Assembly: GCF_000304475.1 (NCBI RefSeq)
Contig: NC_018940.1
Location: 930,001 to 994,000 of the forward strand
Direction of reading: 5' to 3'
DNA length: 64,000 bases
Origin: Kazachstania africana CBS 2517
Lineage: Eukaryota > Ascomycota > Saccharomycetes > Saccharomycetales > Saccharomycetaceae
Part shown: positions 41,153 to 51,796 of the stretch, one piece after another
Layout of the letters: every line of letters begins with the position of its first letter
Numbering within the stretch: the first letter of the stretch is position 1
The notes under the pieces: generated by a model
Seen by the model: the letters and a program-made list of their open reading frames with translations, nothing else
Told to the model about the DNA's origin: nothing
Database searches by the model: none
Translations under genes and position numbers: made by a program

Positions 41153-42058
41153 CTATATATTATTGTCATCTTGCTTCTCTTGGTCTTTTTTGGTCTCTTT
41201 TTCAGGGGTCATCACTCGTTTATTAGCTCTATTGTTAGTAACATTGACACCAGTTAATATCAATGACACTAGAAAAAGTATTGCAATTAAACCACTCCTA
41301 GTAGTATGCCATCGAAGATTCTCAATATCGTATTTGATACCACTGAGCATCTTGATTGTTATTTTATTGTTACAATCATTCAAATCCAAATTTAGCTTAC
41401 TATACAATGAGCTGTTTTCGTATTTTTGATTATTGAACTCAATATTTGAATCCTTTTGTAAGCTTTTCAACACGAGTTCATTCAATTCATTGAAATTTGA
41501 ATTCAAGTCCTTTTGTAACTTCATTATTTGCAAATTCTGAAGGTTGAATTGAATTTCTCTAGAGTTTTTTATAATGTATTGGATTTCACTCTGCAAAAAA
41601 TTGAATAGATGCAATTGCTTGTTTATTTCAAAATCATAAAGGTACAGATCGTTATATTTAAAATAGAACTCATTATTCAGCAGATTTATCATTGCGGTTA
41701 TTATTTGCGTGGACTGATCTTTCGTAAACCCGTTCGACAATAACTTATCATTAATCTCCATTGTATTCAGTTGATTTTCTGCTCTTGAAGGTTTATTCAA
41801 ACTTACATGCGTCTCCAAAATCAACTGCTCGGATAACGTCTTAATGAGATCATTCTTAGACTTTGGTAGGAGGTCAGCATTCTCCTTCGGGCGATTCAAA
41901 CTGTCCGTATTCGCAGGATTTTTAATATCGATATTATTAAGTGACATTGACTTTTGTAATGTTGGCGTATTTGCTACTATGCTGAGAAATCTGACACCTG
42001 TGCTATATTTCGGCACATTTTTTGATATGGCTCTTAATGATTTTAAACAATGCATCAT
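41153..42058 (-). CDS. YLR283W-like mitochondrial coiled-coil membrane protein
   Basis: This 301-residue protein has a basic, Ser/Arg-rich presequence-like start (MMHCLKSLRAISKNVPKYSTGVRF). A long coiled-coil-prone central region follows (about 85-245), then one membrane segment near residues 259-275 (SGLIAILFLVSLILTGVNV) and a charged tail. This layout is that of the DUF1640/CCDC90 family, which includes YLR283W and Fmp32 in yeast and MCUR1 in animals. YLR283W is mitochondrial with no settled function. It is divergent from RSO55 by 196 bp, as in S. cerevisiae (the YLR282C overlap is dubious). Confidence 0.88.
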   Translation of the reverse strand: MMHCLKSLRAISKNVPKYSTGVRFLSIVANTPTLQKSMSLNNIDIKNPANTDSLNRPKENADLLPKSKNDLIKTLSEQLILETHVSLNKPSRAENQLNTMEINDKLLSNGFTKDQSTQIITAMINLLNNEFYFKYNDLYLYDFEINKQLHLFNFLQSEIQYIIKNSREIQFNLQNLQIMKLQKDLNSNFNELNELVLKSLQKDSNIEFNNQKYENSSLYSKLNLDLNDCNNKITIKMLSGIKYDIENLRWHTTRSGLIAILFLVSLILTGVNVTNNRANKRVMTPEKETKKDQEKQDDNNI

Positions 42059-42254
42059 CCATCATTTGCCAGATGTCTTTGTTGACAACGTGAGTGAGGC
42101 TACGTACTTTAACTTTAGTGTATTTATATCACGAAGAACACAATTTTCGTTCTTTTTTTAAAATATATATATTTACGGAAGATTGAAGGATGGGAAATAA
42201 CTAAAAATGAGAAAGCTCTAGTATCTATAGATATATAAGAATATAGCGACTTCG

Positions 42255-42725
42255 ATGCAAAGGATTCACCAAAGGTGGTTTCGAACACAAATTGTTCCAC
42301 AGATAAAGAGGAATAAGTTGCCGCCAAGACCGAAATTCACACCAGACTTAGAGCCTCAATGTGTGGAAGCGTTTATGCATGGCGGCAGAGGACCAGGGGG
42401 ACAAAAGATTAATAAAACCAATTCGAAAGTTGAATTGAGACATATTCCAACCGGGATTGTGGTTAAATGTCAGGAAACCAGGTCTCGAGAGAGAAACAGA
42501 CAAATTGCAAGAGAGAAAATGGCATATGAAATACAGAAATACAATAACAATGGTATCTCCGAAAGGGATATTTCATTGAAACTACTGCATTCTCAAAATA
42601 AGAGATCGAAAGCAAAGAAAAGTAAGGAAAAATATGCTAAGCATAATCTTGAAAGGGAACTTATGAAAAGGGGACAAGAACTGGAAGATATGGAAGTGAT
42701 CAAAAAAATGGCCTCTAAAGAATGA
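42255..42725 (+). CDS. RSO55: Mitochondrial GGQ-domain protein Rso55
   Basis: This 156-residue protein (155 in S. cerevisiae, YLR281C) has a short basic presequence and a release-factor-like domain with GGQ at residues 48-50 ([19 protein letters not shown]). A basic helical tail follows ([20 protein letters not shown]). It belongs to the C12orf65/MTRFR group of codon-independent mitochondrial ribosome rescue factors; a peptidyl-tRNA hydrolase role is inferred from the family. The tRNA-Glu gene follows 21 bp beyond the stop codon on the opposite strand. Confidence 0.94.
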   Translation: MQRIHQRWFRTQIVPQIKRNKLPPRPKFTPDLEPQCVEAFMHGGRGPGGQKINKTNSKVELRHIPTGIVVKCQETRSRERNRQIAREKMAYEIQKYNNNGISERDISLKLLHSQNKRSKAKKSKEKYAKHNLERELMKRGQELEDMEVIKKMASKE

Positions 42726-42746
42726 TGAAAAAATTAGTTTATGTTG

Positions 42747-42818
42747 CTCCGATACGGGGAGTCGAACCCCGGTCTCCACGGTGAAAGCGTGATGTGATAG
42801 CCGTTACACTATATCGGA
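42747..42818 (-). tRNA. tRNA-Glu (anticodon TTC), copy 2
   Basis: All 72 nt are identical to 15376-15447, with the same strand and the same anticodon TTC. Its 5' flank (above 42818) has no LTR directly attached, but repeat relics begin about 270 bp away. The A-rich stretch at 42726-42735, which reads as T on the minus strand, may serve as the terminator. Confidence 0.97.
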
Positions 42819-43092
42819 TTATACTGTGGAAGTTTTTTTCGATAGGCTCTTGACCAACCAATTAAGATCATTTGACTTCAAGCATCGATTTAAAGGTGAC
42901 AACTGTATCACTAGGCACTGAATCTAACACTAAATGCAGAATTACCACATACATAATAGATTTATGTGATTCATAGCACTCTGCATATGAAAACTTTAGC
43001 GTAAAAGTACTAGCAATAACCTCATGTTATTCCCACATTGCCACGGAAGCATTGGAAATTACCGGCAGTTTTTGTTGGAATGAGAGTTTGAT

Positions 43093-43245
43093 GGGTCTAT
43101 AATGCTATGGCACATATTTGTAGACGAGAACATTATGGATTGGTAAATAACTACGAAGAATGTAACCACAACGGTTTACCATAACAAGAAGATTCGCCGC
43201 TTGTATAGATACGAAGAAGCTATATGACGTGAAGGAAGATCAGAG
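43093..43245 (+). repeat. Decayed coding relic shared with 9275-9440
   Basis: About 75% identity by eye to 9275-9440. Aligned codons in one frame read TRRFAACIDTKKLYDV here and IRRLAVCINTQKRYDV there, so the ancestor was coding. Stops and frame changes occur just upstream in both copies. It is most likely part of a mobile-element protein; I cannot name the domain. Confidence 0.5.
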
Positions 43246-43691
43246 GACGATCCCTTTATATTATTTCGTTAATAGGATTCATTTTTGTTTAAGGTCAGTC
43301 AAGTTAGTGAAGTAATTCTTATTCATCAGTGGCTATACCAAATAATGCACTGGTTATATATAAAATATAATCATAATATAAAATAATATAAAGTGATACA
43401 AACTTTGATCAAACTTCAGTGTTCACCTGAGTATTTATACCTTTTCCAACACATTTTGATTTATGCCAATTATCATGTTCTAGATTTATGAATCAATACG
43501 TTGTCATAATTACCGTACCATAATTATTGCATGATAATATATATTCGTGTTTATCACACCATAGTTATTTCTTGTCAATATATCGTCGTGTTTATCACAC
43601 CATAATTATTGTTCATATCTTCTCTAACATTCTAAATTTGTCATTCTAACTATCAAAACATGGAAATGTCAGTATATTGCCATTTCCAGCA
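43226..43691 (-). repeat. Dispersed repeat family A, copy 1
   Basis: Homologous over about 465 bp to 62049-62511. It ends CATTTCCAGCA, so in reverse complement it starts TGCTGGAAATGG, LTR-like. It contains a direct repeat, CGTGTTTATCACACCATA at 43546-43563 and 43587-43604. It abuts a truncated family B LTR, so the two elements are nested or recombined. Confidence 0.65.
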
Positions 43692-44018
43692 TGTGTATAT
43701 TCTAATTCAGGGACAGAGAGCTTGGAAATCGATCTGATCGTATAACTATAGCTAAAAGCGTATCAAAAGCTTGTCTTTTTAATATAAAAATTATAAAATA
43801 AAATAAAAGATTAAGAACAAATATGAAGAAGAATTCCTTTTTATAGTGTAGAATTCTTCAAGATGACAAAGGTCGCGTCTATGAAAAGTTTTCACTAATA
43901 TTCAACCAAATTCACTAATGTGAATTATTTAATTTAATAAATTGGACAGCGGGTGTCTATGTTTTCATTCTGGGAAAGCAGTGACACGAACTTAGAGCTT
44001 AATGTTGTAGTTCCCCAA
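43692..44018 (-). repeat. Truncated LTR-like element, family B copy 4
   Basis: Reverse complement of family B from GGGGAACTACAACATT to GAATATACAC. Both termini are missing, including the TGTTGTAACA start. The TATA-containing inverted repeat is kept with one mismatch (43828-43837 and 43850-43859). No tRNA gene adjoins it. Confidence 0.75.
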
Positions 44019-45355
44019 ATGGAGACCAGTCAATCGCCTTCTCTGCTACGATTGTGAAGTTAGTCATCTTGAAATTTATGTACTTCTTTTCTTAGATTTT
44101 CTATCATTTGCATCCAACTTTTTGCACGGTATTTTTGTGATACACCTACAAACATGCGCTAGTACGATGCTGCCCTGTTGTGTTTTCTACAACCTGTCCC
44201 TCTTATAATTACAAATAGGCACAACAACCGAACCAATCAAGAACAAAAAAAGAGGAAGAGAGACAAAGGAAAACCTGCACATGGCATGGAGAAAACCTCC
44301 TACCTTTTTTCTCTTCCCAATGATGATTTCTCGATGTTCTTTTACATAACTTTCCGTAGTCAGAAGGCACTTCCGACTTCTCTGCCACTTTCTCTCTCCC
44401 TCTTTTTTTCTCTCACAGAGAAAAACACCTGCATGTAGGGTAAAATCAATACTCGCCAAGTGTCTTTTTTGGGTCATAATTTCCCCTTTCGGCTTTTGTC
44501 TTGACTAATGTTGCTGCTGTCTACTGCAACAAAAATGGCTGCTTTATGCGACTTATTGACTGCTTTGCGTTTTTTTGACAAAGAGACACATCGAGTGAGA
44601 CAGTGGCAGAGAAAAGGCCGTACATTTTATGACAATAATACTGCGGACTGGCACGGGAAAAGGAAATAATGTCCTTGTATTCCCGCAGGTTGTACGGCGA
44701 TCTCTCTGGAAGTACGAATACTTTTGTAGTCGAAATCCAAAATGTTAAAAGGAAAAAATGAAAAAGAACAAAAGATTAAAGGCAAGATAAACAACAAAAA
44801 ACCGTCAGATTTATTTTTTGCAGCCTGAAACAACTTGCTTTATCCTTCCAATTAATGCTTTTTCCTCTGAAAGAAAATGGCAAAATAACTGGGAAGAAAA
44901 TTTCTTAACTTTGTAGTTTACATATACTCTGCAAGGAACGAATTACCTCTTTCATCCTTTCTTATGTGTGCGTCTGATTTTCAATATAAACAATAATAAG
45001 ACATCTAATAAAAGAAAGTGTTGATCGCTAGTTTTTTTTTAGAAGAGGAATCCAAAAGAAATAACACGAAAAGAAAGAAAAGAAGTTCAATAGAACAATA
45101 ACCTATTAAAATTTCATTCTTCCGATTTTATCCTTCGTTACATAATAGAGCATAAAGAATAATTCATTCCAATCTATTTAATACGATCGAAATCTACTCG
45201 TTTCATAAGCGGTCATTTCCATATCGTTTAACGTAGATCACCTTCACAAAAAGTGATAAAGAATACAATTATTTATTTGTTTTTTCCTTCTGTATTTAAT
45301 ACGTTACTGGCAGTTAGGGAAAAGGAACCTTAATTATCCCCATCATACAATAATA
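44019..45355. promoter_or_regulatory. 1.3-kb upstream region of the YLR278C homologue
   Basis: No gene is supported. The region includes a CT-rich tract (44390-44415) and long purine and pyrimidine runs at 45020-45080. Small frames such as 44178-44438 are low-complexity by-products of these tracts. Confidence 0.5.
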
Positions 45356-48300
45356 ATGGGCCGTCCAAAGAAGAAGGTCAGTGAACAAAATATCGAGAAT
45401 TTTCAAAGAGAATTAGAATTGGCAGGAGATAGAGTTGATATTCTTTTAAATGATAAGAAAGGTAGATCGAGATCTTGTCTTCTTTGTAGAAGAAGAAAAC
45501 AAAAATGCGATCACAAGCTACCTAGCTGTACTGCATGCTTGAAAGCGGCAGTGAAATGTGTTCAACCTGCAAGATATGCAGAACAAAGCAATGAACATGA
45601 TTTAATAACAGACACTAGTCCTAATACCTTCTCTACCAGCACTACCGCTCTTTCAACTTTACTGGAAAATTCAACCCCTAACACTTATAATGACCCAGGA
45701 CATAGTCTGATAACGAGCGGTTATACACCAACTACTGTAAAAGTTGAAGATTCTCAACACATTATAGCAGAAAGTCCCATGACTGCAATCAATGCCCTTA
45801 TATCAAATGGATCTCATTCTCTTTCAACTTCTGCTTCATCAATAAGCATTCCTTCTAATGGTAAAGAAAGCGTCTCTCAGATGGTATCTCCGGTGACAAC
45901 AAATCCACTTGTAACCAATAAACGAAACAGTAAAAATTATGTCACAGACCCGACTAAGAAAAAAAGAAAATCTAACGATAAGGATCAGTATACTTCTTTC
46001 ATAGAGAGGAAATTGAAATATCTGGAAAAATTAATTGATTTACCAATAGGTGGAACAGTTTTCAACAAAAAACTATCACATTATAAGAAGATTACACATC
46101 TTCTTGGTGAAATTGATGACTTAGAAAATATTTCTTTACCGGCAACATTCAATAAAGATAATCCTAATATTGATTTACAACAACAGCAATATCATCTGCC
46201 ACAATTGTCAGCTAATGATAACCAAAAATCTGTACTATCTTTGCATTCTAATAGTTCACAATATCAGCACGAAAAAGTGAATGATAGTTTGAAGACTTTG
46301 CATTTATCTCACCAAAATACAATTCCAGCATTATCATCGGATTCTTTAGAATCCATTGACTTTTCCAAATGTATCTTTTCCAAATATATTACAAAAGATG
46401 TCTTTACTTATGATCCAGCATTCGAATTCGATGAACAGCTCTCTAGATCATTGCTAGAAATCTTTTTCAGTAGATTACAATTCAAATATCCTCTACTTGA
46501 TGAAGGTGAAATTTATACTTTCCATGATAATTACTCTAAAAATAACATCTATTCATATTCTGCTAACGATTTTCATTTTGCTACAGGTAGAATGTGGCTT
46601 GTATTTAGTATTGGTGCTCATTTACATATGACATCCGGTAAATATAAGGGATTACCTCCTGATAGATATTTCTCAACTGCTGTGAGACATGTAACAAAAT
46701 GTGGTGAAGAATTGAATGATGTTCAAAAAATTGAATTATTAACATTGCTGGCGATGTATCTTTTAAGAACTGATAGAGATTCAATGATTCTTTATGAAAT
46801 TATTAAGGACGTCATGTTTATCTGTAAAGAGAAATTGCATTTAAATAGGTGGTACCCAAATAATTCATTTGCAAATAAAAAACTGCGAATTTTTTGGTGC
46901 GTTTATCTCCTAGAAAGAATGATATGTGTCGCTGTTGGTAAACCTTTTGTTATTAAAGAAAATGAAATCAGTTTGCCGCTTTTCGATGAAAATTCTTTTA
47001 ATACACAGAACTCAAAGATTAATGGTGTTCATTTCATCAATCAATCTTTGAAATTAAGAAAAATAGAATCAAGTTTCGTTGAGGTATTGAAAATCTTACC
47101 AGCTAATCAACAAAGTACAACGATAAAAAAAGCTCAACTTCCCATGGTACGAAAATACTTTCATGACCTGGATATCTGGAGAGCTTCTTGTGTAACTACA
47201 AGTGTAAGAAGTTTCGAAAATGAGACATTAAAATTGTATTATTACAGAGCAGTTCGTTTATTACTTCAGCCATATCTTGAATTTTTAACCCCTGAAGATC
47301 AGCTATTCAAGGAATGTCAGGCTGCTGCTGGACAGATTTGTCAATTATATAAAATTTTCCACCAAAAAACTGCTACGGGAAATTCGACACCAGCAGTGCA
47401 TACGGTGTTCGCATCTGGTGTTACTTTGATTTATTGTATGTGGTTGTCAAGAAATTTTGACGATGAAAAGAGAAAGGTCTTGGGTGATAGTTCCAAGCAT
47501 ACAAGACCTTTGATCAGTGCTAGTCTTTTCTCCACTATGGATGATTTACGGGCTTGTTCGGTTTCTTTATATGTCATGGCAGAAAGATCGAAGTTTGCAC
47601 GTGTTTTCAGAGATACTTTCGATCAATTGATGAACGCTACCATTGGGAATTTAATTGAAAGATGTGGTCCTGATTCGTCCGAATTAATTTACTTGTCTGC
47701 AACTCCATCAGATGATGAACTTGAACAAATTGGCAAACAGTTCGATTCTGGCGAAAAGGAAAAAGTTTTTATTGGAATTAATGGTATGCCTCCAGCAATT
47801 AAGAGAACATTCGGAAAGAAACAGGCTGAGGAGCATGCGGCATTCGTGGAGAATCCAAGGGCTGATGATAACCAAGAGAGAAAGGAGTTCAAGGAAAGAC
47901 AGGGTTTCTTGAAGAAAGCAACCGTTCCTACGGGTTTGGCAAATTTATTAACTAAGTCTGACGAAAGCAGTAGTTCAGATGAGGAGAATGAGTCAAAGGT
48001 TCCAAGTACCTCTCAGGACAACGCACAACAATCAGGCACTGATGAGATTATGGACAAATTAAGTGTAAATAGTGATATTGCAGAACATAAAAAGAACAAG
48101 TACGTCGTAAAAAAACCAGCAAATCACCACAATTCCGATTGGCAATTATATCAACAGCAAGCATTCTTTCAACAGCATTTTGCTCAGCAAAATCTTCAGG
48201 CCTACTTGTCTTCTCTTAACTATATGAATAGAGCAAATCCTGTGGGGACATCGTCCCAAAATGTAATTGATTCGAATCAATTTAGAATGCCCTTACAAAA

Positions 48301-48913
48301 TGCAATTGATTCATCACAATCTCGATATCCATTAGAAGATTTGACCTCAAGTAGGGCAATATCCTCTCCTGCAATGAACGATAATCCGGCGCCAACCACA
48401 GACTCGACTTCTGTAAGATCTTCGGTGAATATGACGCCGATAAATAACACAAATAATTTGAGATCAGCCTCTCAGACGGTTACGTATGATTTCAATTCAC
48501 TTCAAGGTAAAAATACGGCGCAAAGCGGTATTTTGATTAGCAGTGGTACGAATGATATGATCAATAACATTTCTACCTGGACCAATAATTCTGTTACTGA
48601 CGCTGTGGGCATGATCGAACAACAGGAAGGTCAAGCTTTTACCATACAACCAGGAGGTACGCCAGGTGAATCTCAGCTGCTTAATAATACTTCACAGCTT
48701 CCAAATTACCCTAACTTTGTAAATTCTACTGCCGGAACAGGTGAAGATACGCCTGCAAAATTCAATTCGTATATGTCAGGGATTGGAGGAAGTATTCAAG
48801 GTAATTTTAATAGAGATCGTAATGGTTCCACAGCCACTTGGGACAACACTATACCGTCCGCACAATCTGAAGAATTCTGGACGGTTAATGACGACTATGG
48901 TTTTTTGACATAA
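45356..48913 (+). CDS. Zn(2)Cys(6) transcription factor, YLR278C-like
   Basis: This 1185-residue protein has an N-terminal zinc cluster with six cysteines at C41, C44, C51, C58, C61 and C68 (CLLCRRRKQKC, then C.ACLKAAVKC). A basic linker (TKKKRKSNDKDQ) and a probable short coiled coil (FIERKLKYLEKLIDL) follow. The fungal-specific transcription factor middle homology region spans about residues 360-760 (RMWLVFSIGAHLHM, FWCVYLLERMICVAVGKPF). The C-terminal third is Ser/Asn/Gln-rich, likely activation sequence. YLR278C in S. cerevisiae has 1341 residues and unknown targets. Position between RSO55 and YSH1 supports orthology. Confidence 0.93.
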   Translation: MGRPKKKVSEQNIENFQRELELAGDRVDILLNDKKGRSRSCLLCRRRKQKCDHKLPSCTACLKAAVKCVQPARYAEQSNEHDLITDTSPNTFSTSTTALSTLLENSTPNTYNDPGHSLITSGYTPTTVKVEDSQHIIAESPMTAINALISNGSHSLSTSASSISIPSNGKESVSQMVSPVTTNPLVTNKRNSKNYVTDPTKKKRKSNDKDQYTSFIERKLKYLEKLIDLPIGGTVFNKKLSHYKKITHLLGEIDDLENISLPATFNKDNPNIDLQQQQYHLPQLSANDNQKSVLSLHSNSSQYQHEKVNDSLKTLHLSHQNTIPALSSDSLESIDFSKCIFSKYITKDVFTYDPAFEFDEQLSRSLLEIFFSRLQFKYPLLDEGEIYTFHDNYSKNNIYSYSANDFHFATGRMWLVFSIGAHLHMTSGKYKGLPPDRYFSTAVRHVTKCGEELNDVQKIELLTLLAMYLLRTDRDSMILYEIIKDVMFICKEKLHLNRWYPNNSFANKKLRIFWCVYLLERMICVAVGKPFVIKENEISLPLFDENSFNTQNSKINGVHFINQSLKLRKIESSFVEVLKILPANQQSTTIKKAQLPMVRKYFHDLDIWRASCVTTSVRSFENETLKLYYYRAVRLLLQPYLEFLTPEDQLFKECQAAAGQICQLYKIFHQKTATGNSTPAVHTVFASGVTLIYCMWLSRNFDDEKRKVLGDSSKHTRPLISASLFSTMDDLRACSVSLYVMAERSKFARVFRDTFDQLMNATIGNLIERCGPDSSELIYLSATPSDDELEQIGKQFDSGEKEKVFIGINGMPPAIKRTFGKKQAEEHAAFVENPRADDNQERKEFKERQGFLKKATVPTGLANLLTKSDESSSSDEENESKVPSTSQDNAQQSGTDEIMDKLSVNSDIAEHKKNKYVVKKPANHHNSDWQLYQQQAFFQQHFAQQNLQAYLSSLNYMNRANPVGTSSQNVIDSNQFRMPLQNAIDSSQSRYPLEDLTSSRAISSPAMNDNPAPTTDSTSVRSSVNMTPINNTNNLRSASQTVTYDFNSLQGKNTAQSGILISSGTNDMINNISTWTNNSVTDAVGMIEQQEGQAFTIQPGGTPGESQLLNNTSQLPNYPNFVNSTAGTGEDTPAKFNSYMSGIGGSIQGNFNRDRNGSTATWDNTIPSAQSEEFWTVNDDYGFLT

Positions 48914-49159
48914 GGAGTGTGTTCGAACTACGTATGCCAGTAATTTAAGGTATATGTTGTAATTATATTTAATTTGAATCTATATACTTGTACATATCTA
49001 CTGTCTGCATATCAACTGAAAGGACCTGTAAATTTTTTTTGGAAAATGTTCCGCATGGCAATACAAAAAATATGTAGAAAAAGTTAAAAACATCAAGGCT
49101 TTACGATAGTATAGCATCTTACTCAGAGAGAGGTCCATCAGATTGCAAAATCATTTAAC

Positions 49160-51469
49160 ATGAGTCAATCTTCAAAGAATGCTTTCAAGTTTTTCGCCTT
49201 AGGAGGTGGTAATGAAGTTGGTAGATCATGTCATATCTTACAATATAAAGGCAAAACAATCATGTTAGATGCAGGTATCCACCCTGCATATCAAGGTATA
49301 GCTTCACTACCGTTTTATGATGATTTCGATCTTTCATCTGTTGACATATTATTAATATCACATTTTCATTTGGATCACGCAGCATCTTTACCTTATGTAA
49401 TGCAAAGAACTAATTTCAAAGGTAGAGTATTCATGACCCATCCAACCAAGGCCATTTATAGATGGTTACTGAGAGATTTTGTCAGAGTTACAAGTATTGG
49501 TATAAATTCAACTGGCGAAGACGATAATTTGTATACCGACGAAGATTTAGTGGAATCTTTCGATAAAATTGAGACGATTGACTATCATTCTACAGTTGAT
49601 GTGAATGGTATCAAATTTACAGCATATCATGCAGGCCATGTTCTAGGAGCCGCGATGTTTCAAATCGAAATAGCAGGCTTAAGAGTTCTGTTTACTGGTG
49701 ATTATTCTAGGGAAACAGATCGTCATCTAAACTCGGCAGAAGTCCCTCCACTATCCTCTGACATATTGATTGTAGAATCTACATTTGGTACAGCAACGCA
49801 CGAACCCAGATTAAGCAGAGAGAAGAAATTGACTCAGTTAATCCATACAACCGTTTCTCAAGGGGGTAGGGTGCTGATGCCTGTTTTTGCATTGGGAAGG
49901 GCTCAAGAACTGATGCTGATCCTCGACGAATTTTGGAGTCAACATGCAGATGAACTTGGAGGTGGACAAGTTCCTATTTTTTATGCGTCAGATTTGGCAA
50001 GAAAATGTATGAGTGTTTTTCAGACATACGTTAATATGATGAACGATGATATTCGTAAAAAGTTCAGAGATTCTCAAACTAATCCATTCATTTTCAAAAA
50101 TATTTCATACCTGAAAAACTTGGAAGAGTTTCAAGATTTTGGACCAAGTGTGATGCTTGCCTCACCAGGTATGTTACAGAGCGGTATCTCAAGAGATCTA
50201 TTGGAACGATGGTGCCCTGACGACAAAAATTTGGTTTTAATAACAGGTTACTCTGTTGAAGGCACCATGGCTAAATTTATCATGTTGGAACCAGATACAA
50301 TTCCTTCAGTAAATAACCCGGAAATTACAATACCAAGAAGGTGCCAAGTAGAGGAAATTTCTTTCGCTGCTCATGTCGATTTTCAAGAGAACTTGGAATT
50401 CATTGAGAAGATCAATGCGAACAATATCATTTTAGTACACGGTGAGTCCAATCCTATGGGTCGTTTGAAGTCTGCACTATTATCAAATTTTGCCTCTCTC
50501 AAAGGGACGGAAAATGAAGTTCACGTTTTCAATCCTAGAAACTCTGTAGAAGTTTCAGTGGAGTATACAGGAACTAAAATTGCTAAAGCTATAGGTAATA
50601 TTGTTGAAGAAGTACGCAAAGAAACGTTGTCGGCTTCTGATGCAGTGAAGAATGAGAAGCCTGAAGTAGAAAATCAAATATCCGTTGATCAGAAACAGAC
50701 AAAAGATGTGATAATATCAGGTATTTTGGTGTCAGACGAAAGAAATTTTGATCTCAATTTAGTTTCCCTTTCAGATTTGAGAGAGCACCATACTGAACTT
50801 TCAACAACCATCTTGAAAGAAAGACAAACTGTTAAAATCAATTGTAGAAAAGAATTAATTTATTGGCACATATTTCAAATGTTCGGTGATGTTACAGTGA
50901 TACAAGACGACGATAATGTTACAAATTTAATTAAAGATGAGAAGCTCGGCGAGAGTAAGAAGGAGCTCGATTCGGGCAAGTTAGTACTAGAGATAATGGG
51001 CGATATCAGATTGGCTATAGCTGATAATCTAGCAGTGCTTCAATGGACGCAAGGGCTGATCAACGATACAATAGCAGATTCTATAGTGGCAATCTTAATG
51101 AGTGTAGACTGTGCACCTGCAAGCGTTAAAATGAGCAGTCGTAGCTGCACTCATGAGCACAATCACAACCATACAAAAGCTCATGAAGATGATATTTCAA
51201 TCTTAGAACGTGACGAAGTATGGAAGATAAAGCAAATTGTAGAGCTTTTCCGAGAACAGTTTGGGGAATCTTTCACCTTGATGATGGAAAAAGATAAGAA
51301 AGAGGGCGATATGGATGAAGATATCATCGGTTTAATAACCCTTAACAAAACAACAGCAAGAGTGAATTTTTCAAATATGGAGATTGAACAATGTGACTCG
51401 AAGCCTCTCAAAGGGAGAATTGAAAGTATAATGAAGATTGGTGCGGACTTAGTGGCTACCTTATGCTAG
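49160..51469 (+). CDS. YSH1: mRNA 3'-end endonuclease Ysh1/Brr5 (CPSF73)
   Basis: This 769-residue protein (779 in S. cerevisiae) is the endonuclease of the cleavage and polyadenylation factor. The metallo-beta-lactamase motif HFHLDH lies at 68-73, with later zinc ligands in AGHVLGAA and FTGDYSRETDRH. The beta-CASP domain carries LIVESTFGT, the GRVLMPVFALGRAQELM stretch and VHGE. The C-terminal domain is the CPSF73-100 type. A His-rich patch (HEHNHNHTKAHE) near residue 675 is an extra. It is in tandem with YLR278C and DBP9, as in S. cerevisiae. Confidence 0.97.
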   Translation: MSQSSKNAFKFFALGGGNEVGRSCHILQYKGKTIMLDAGIHPAYQGIASLPFYDDFDLSSVDILLISHFHLDHAASLPYVMQRTNFKGRVFMTHPTKAIYRWLLRDFVRVTSIGINSTGEDDNLYTDEDLVESFDKIETIDYHSTVDVNGIKFTAYHAGHVLGAAMFQIEIAGLRVLFTGDYSRETDRHLNSAEVPPLSSDILIVESTFGTATHEPRLSREKKLTQLIHTTVSQGGRVLMPVFALGRAQELMLILDEFWSQHADELGGGQVPIFYASDLARKCMSVFQTYVNMMNDDIRKKFRDSQTNPFIFKNISYLKNLEEFQDFGPSVMLASPGMLQSGISRDLLERWCPDDKNLVLITGYSVEGTMAKFIMLEPDTIPSVNNPEITIPRRCQVEEISFAAHVDFQENLEFIEKINANNIILVHGESNPMGRLKSALLSNFASLKGTENEVHVFNPRNSVEVSVEYTGTKIAKAIGNIVEEVRKETLSASDAVKNEKPEVENQISVDQKQTKDVIISGILVSDERNFDLNLVSLSDLREHHTELSTTILKERQTVKINCRKELIYWHIFQMFGDVTVIQDDDNVTNLIKDEKLGESKKELDSGKLVLEIMGDIRLAIADNLAVLQWTQGLINDTIADSIVAILMSVDCAPASVKMSSRSCTHEHNHNHTKAHEDDISILERDEVWKIKQIVELFREQFGESFTLMMEKDKKEGDMDEDIIGLITLNKTTARVNFSNMEIEQCDSKPLKGRIESIMKIGADLVATLC

Positions 51470-51796
51470 CGCTTATATATTTGCATATAAAATGTGATAA
51501 TATTATAGAGAGACTTTATTCGGCGTACTGTGACCTTAAATAGTTCGAGATGAGATTATACGTACTAATCCATTATTTATTGAATGTATTTATATATATG
51601 GCACCATGCTTTTCTAAAATTTACTGTCGCTTTCTTGTGTCGTCACTTTGTACGCCTGGAGAGGAAAATTTGAAGAAAATTAAAGTTCTTAAGCTCATCG
51701 CTAAAATTCCATTAGTATTTACCTGATACTAGATTGAAACGATCTACTATATATATATATATATTGACATCACCAAGCTTAGGCATATCACCCTTC
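51470..51796. other. YSH1-DBP9 intergenic region
   Basis: No gene is seen. A TA dinucleotide run occurs at about 51750-51766, just before the DBP9 start, and may act as its TATA region. Confidence 0.55.

Noticed and set aside
41844..42161. 105-codon frame opposite the YLR283W homologue
   Set aside because: It corresponds in position to the dubious YLR282C-type overlap and has no protein-like conservation that I can see.
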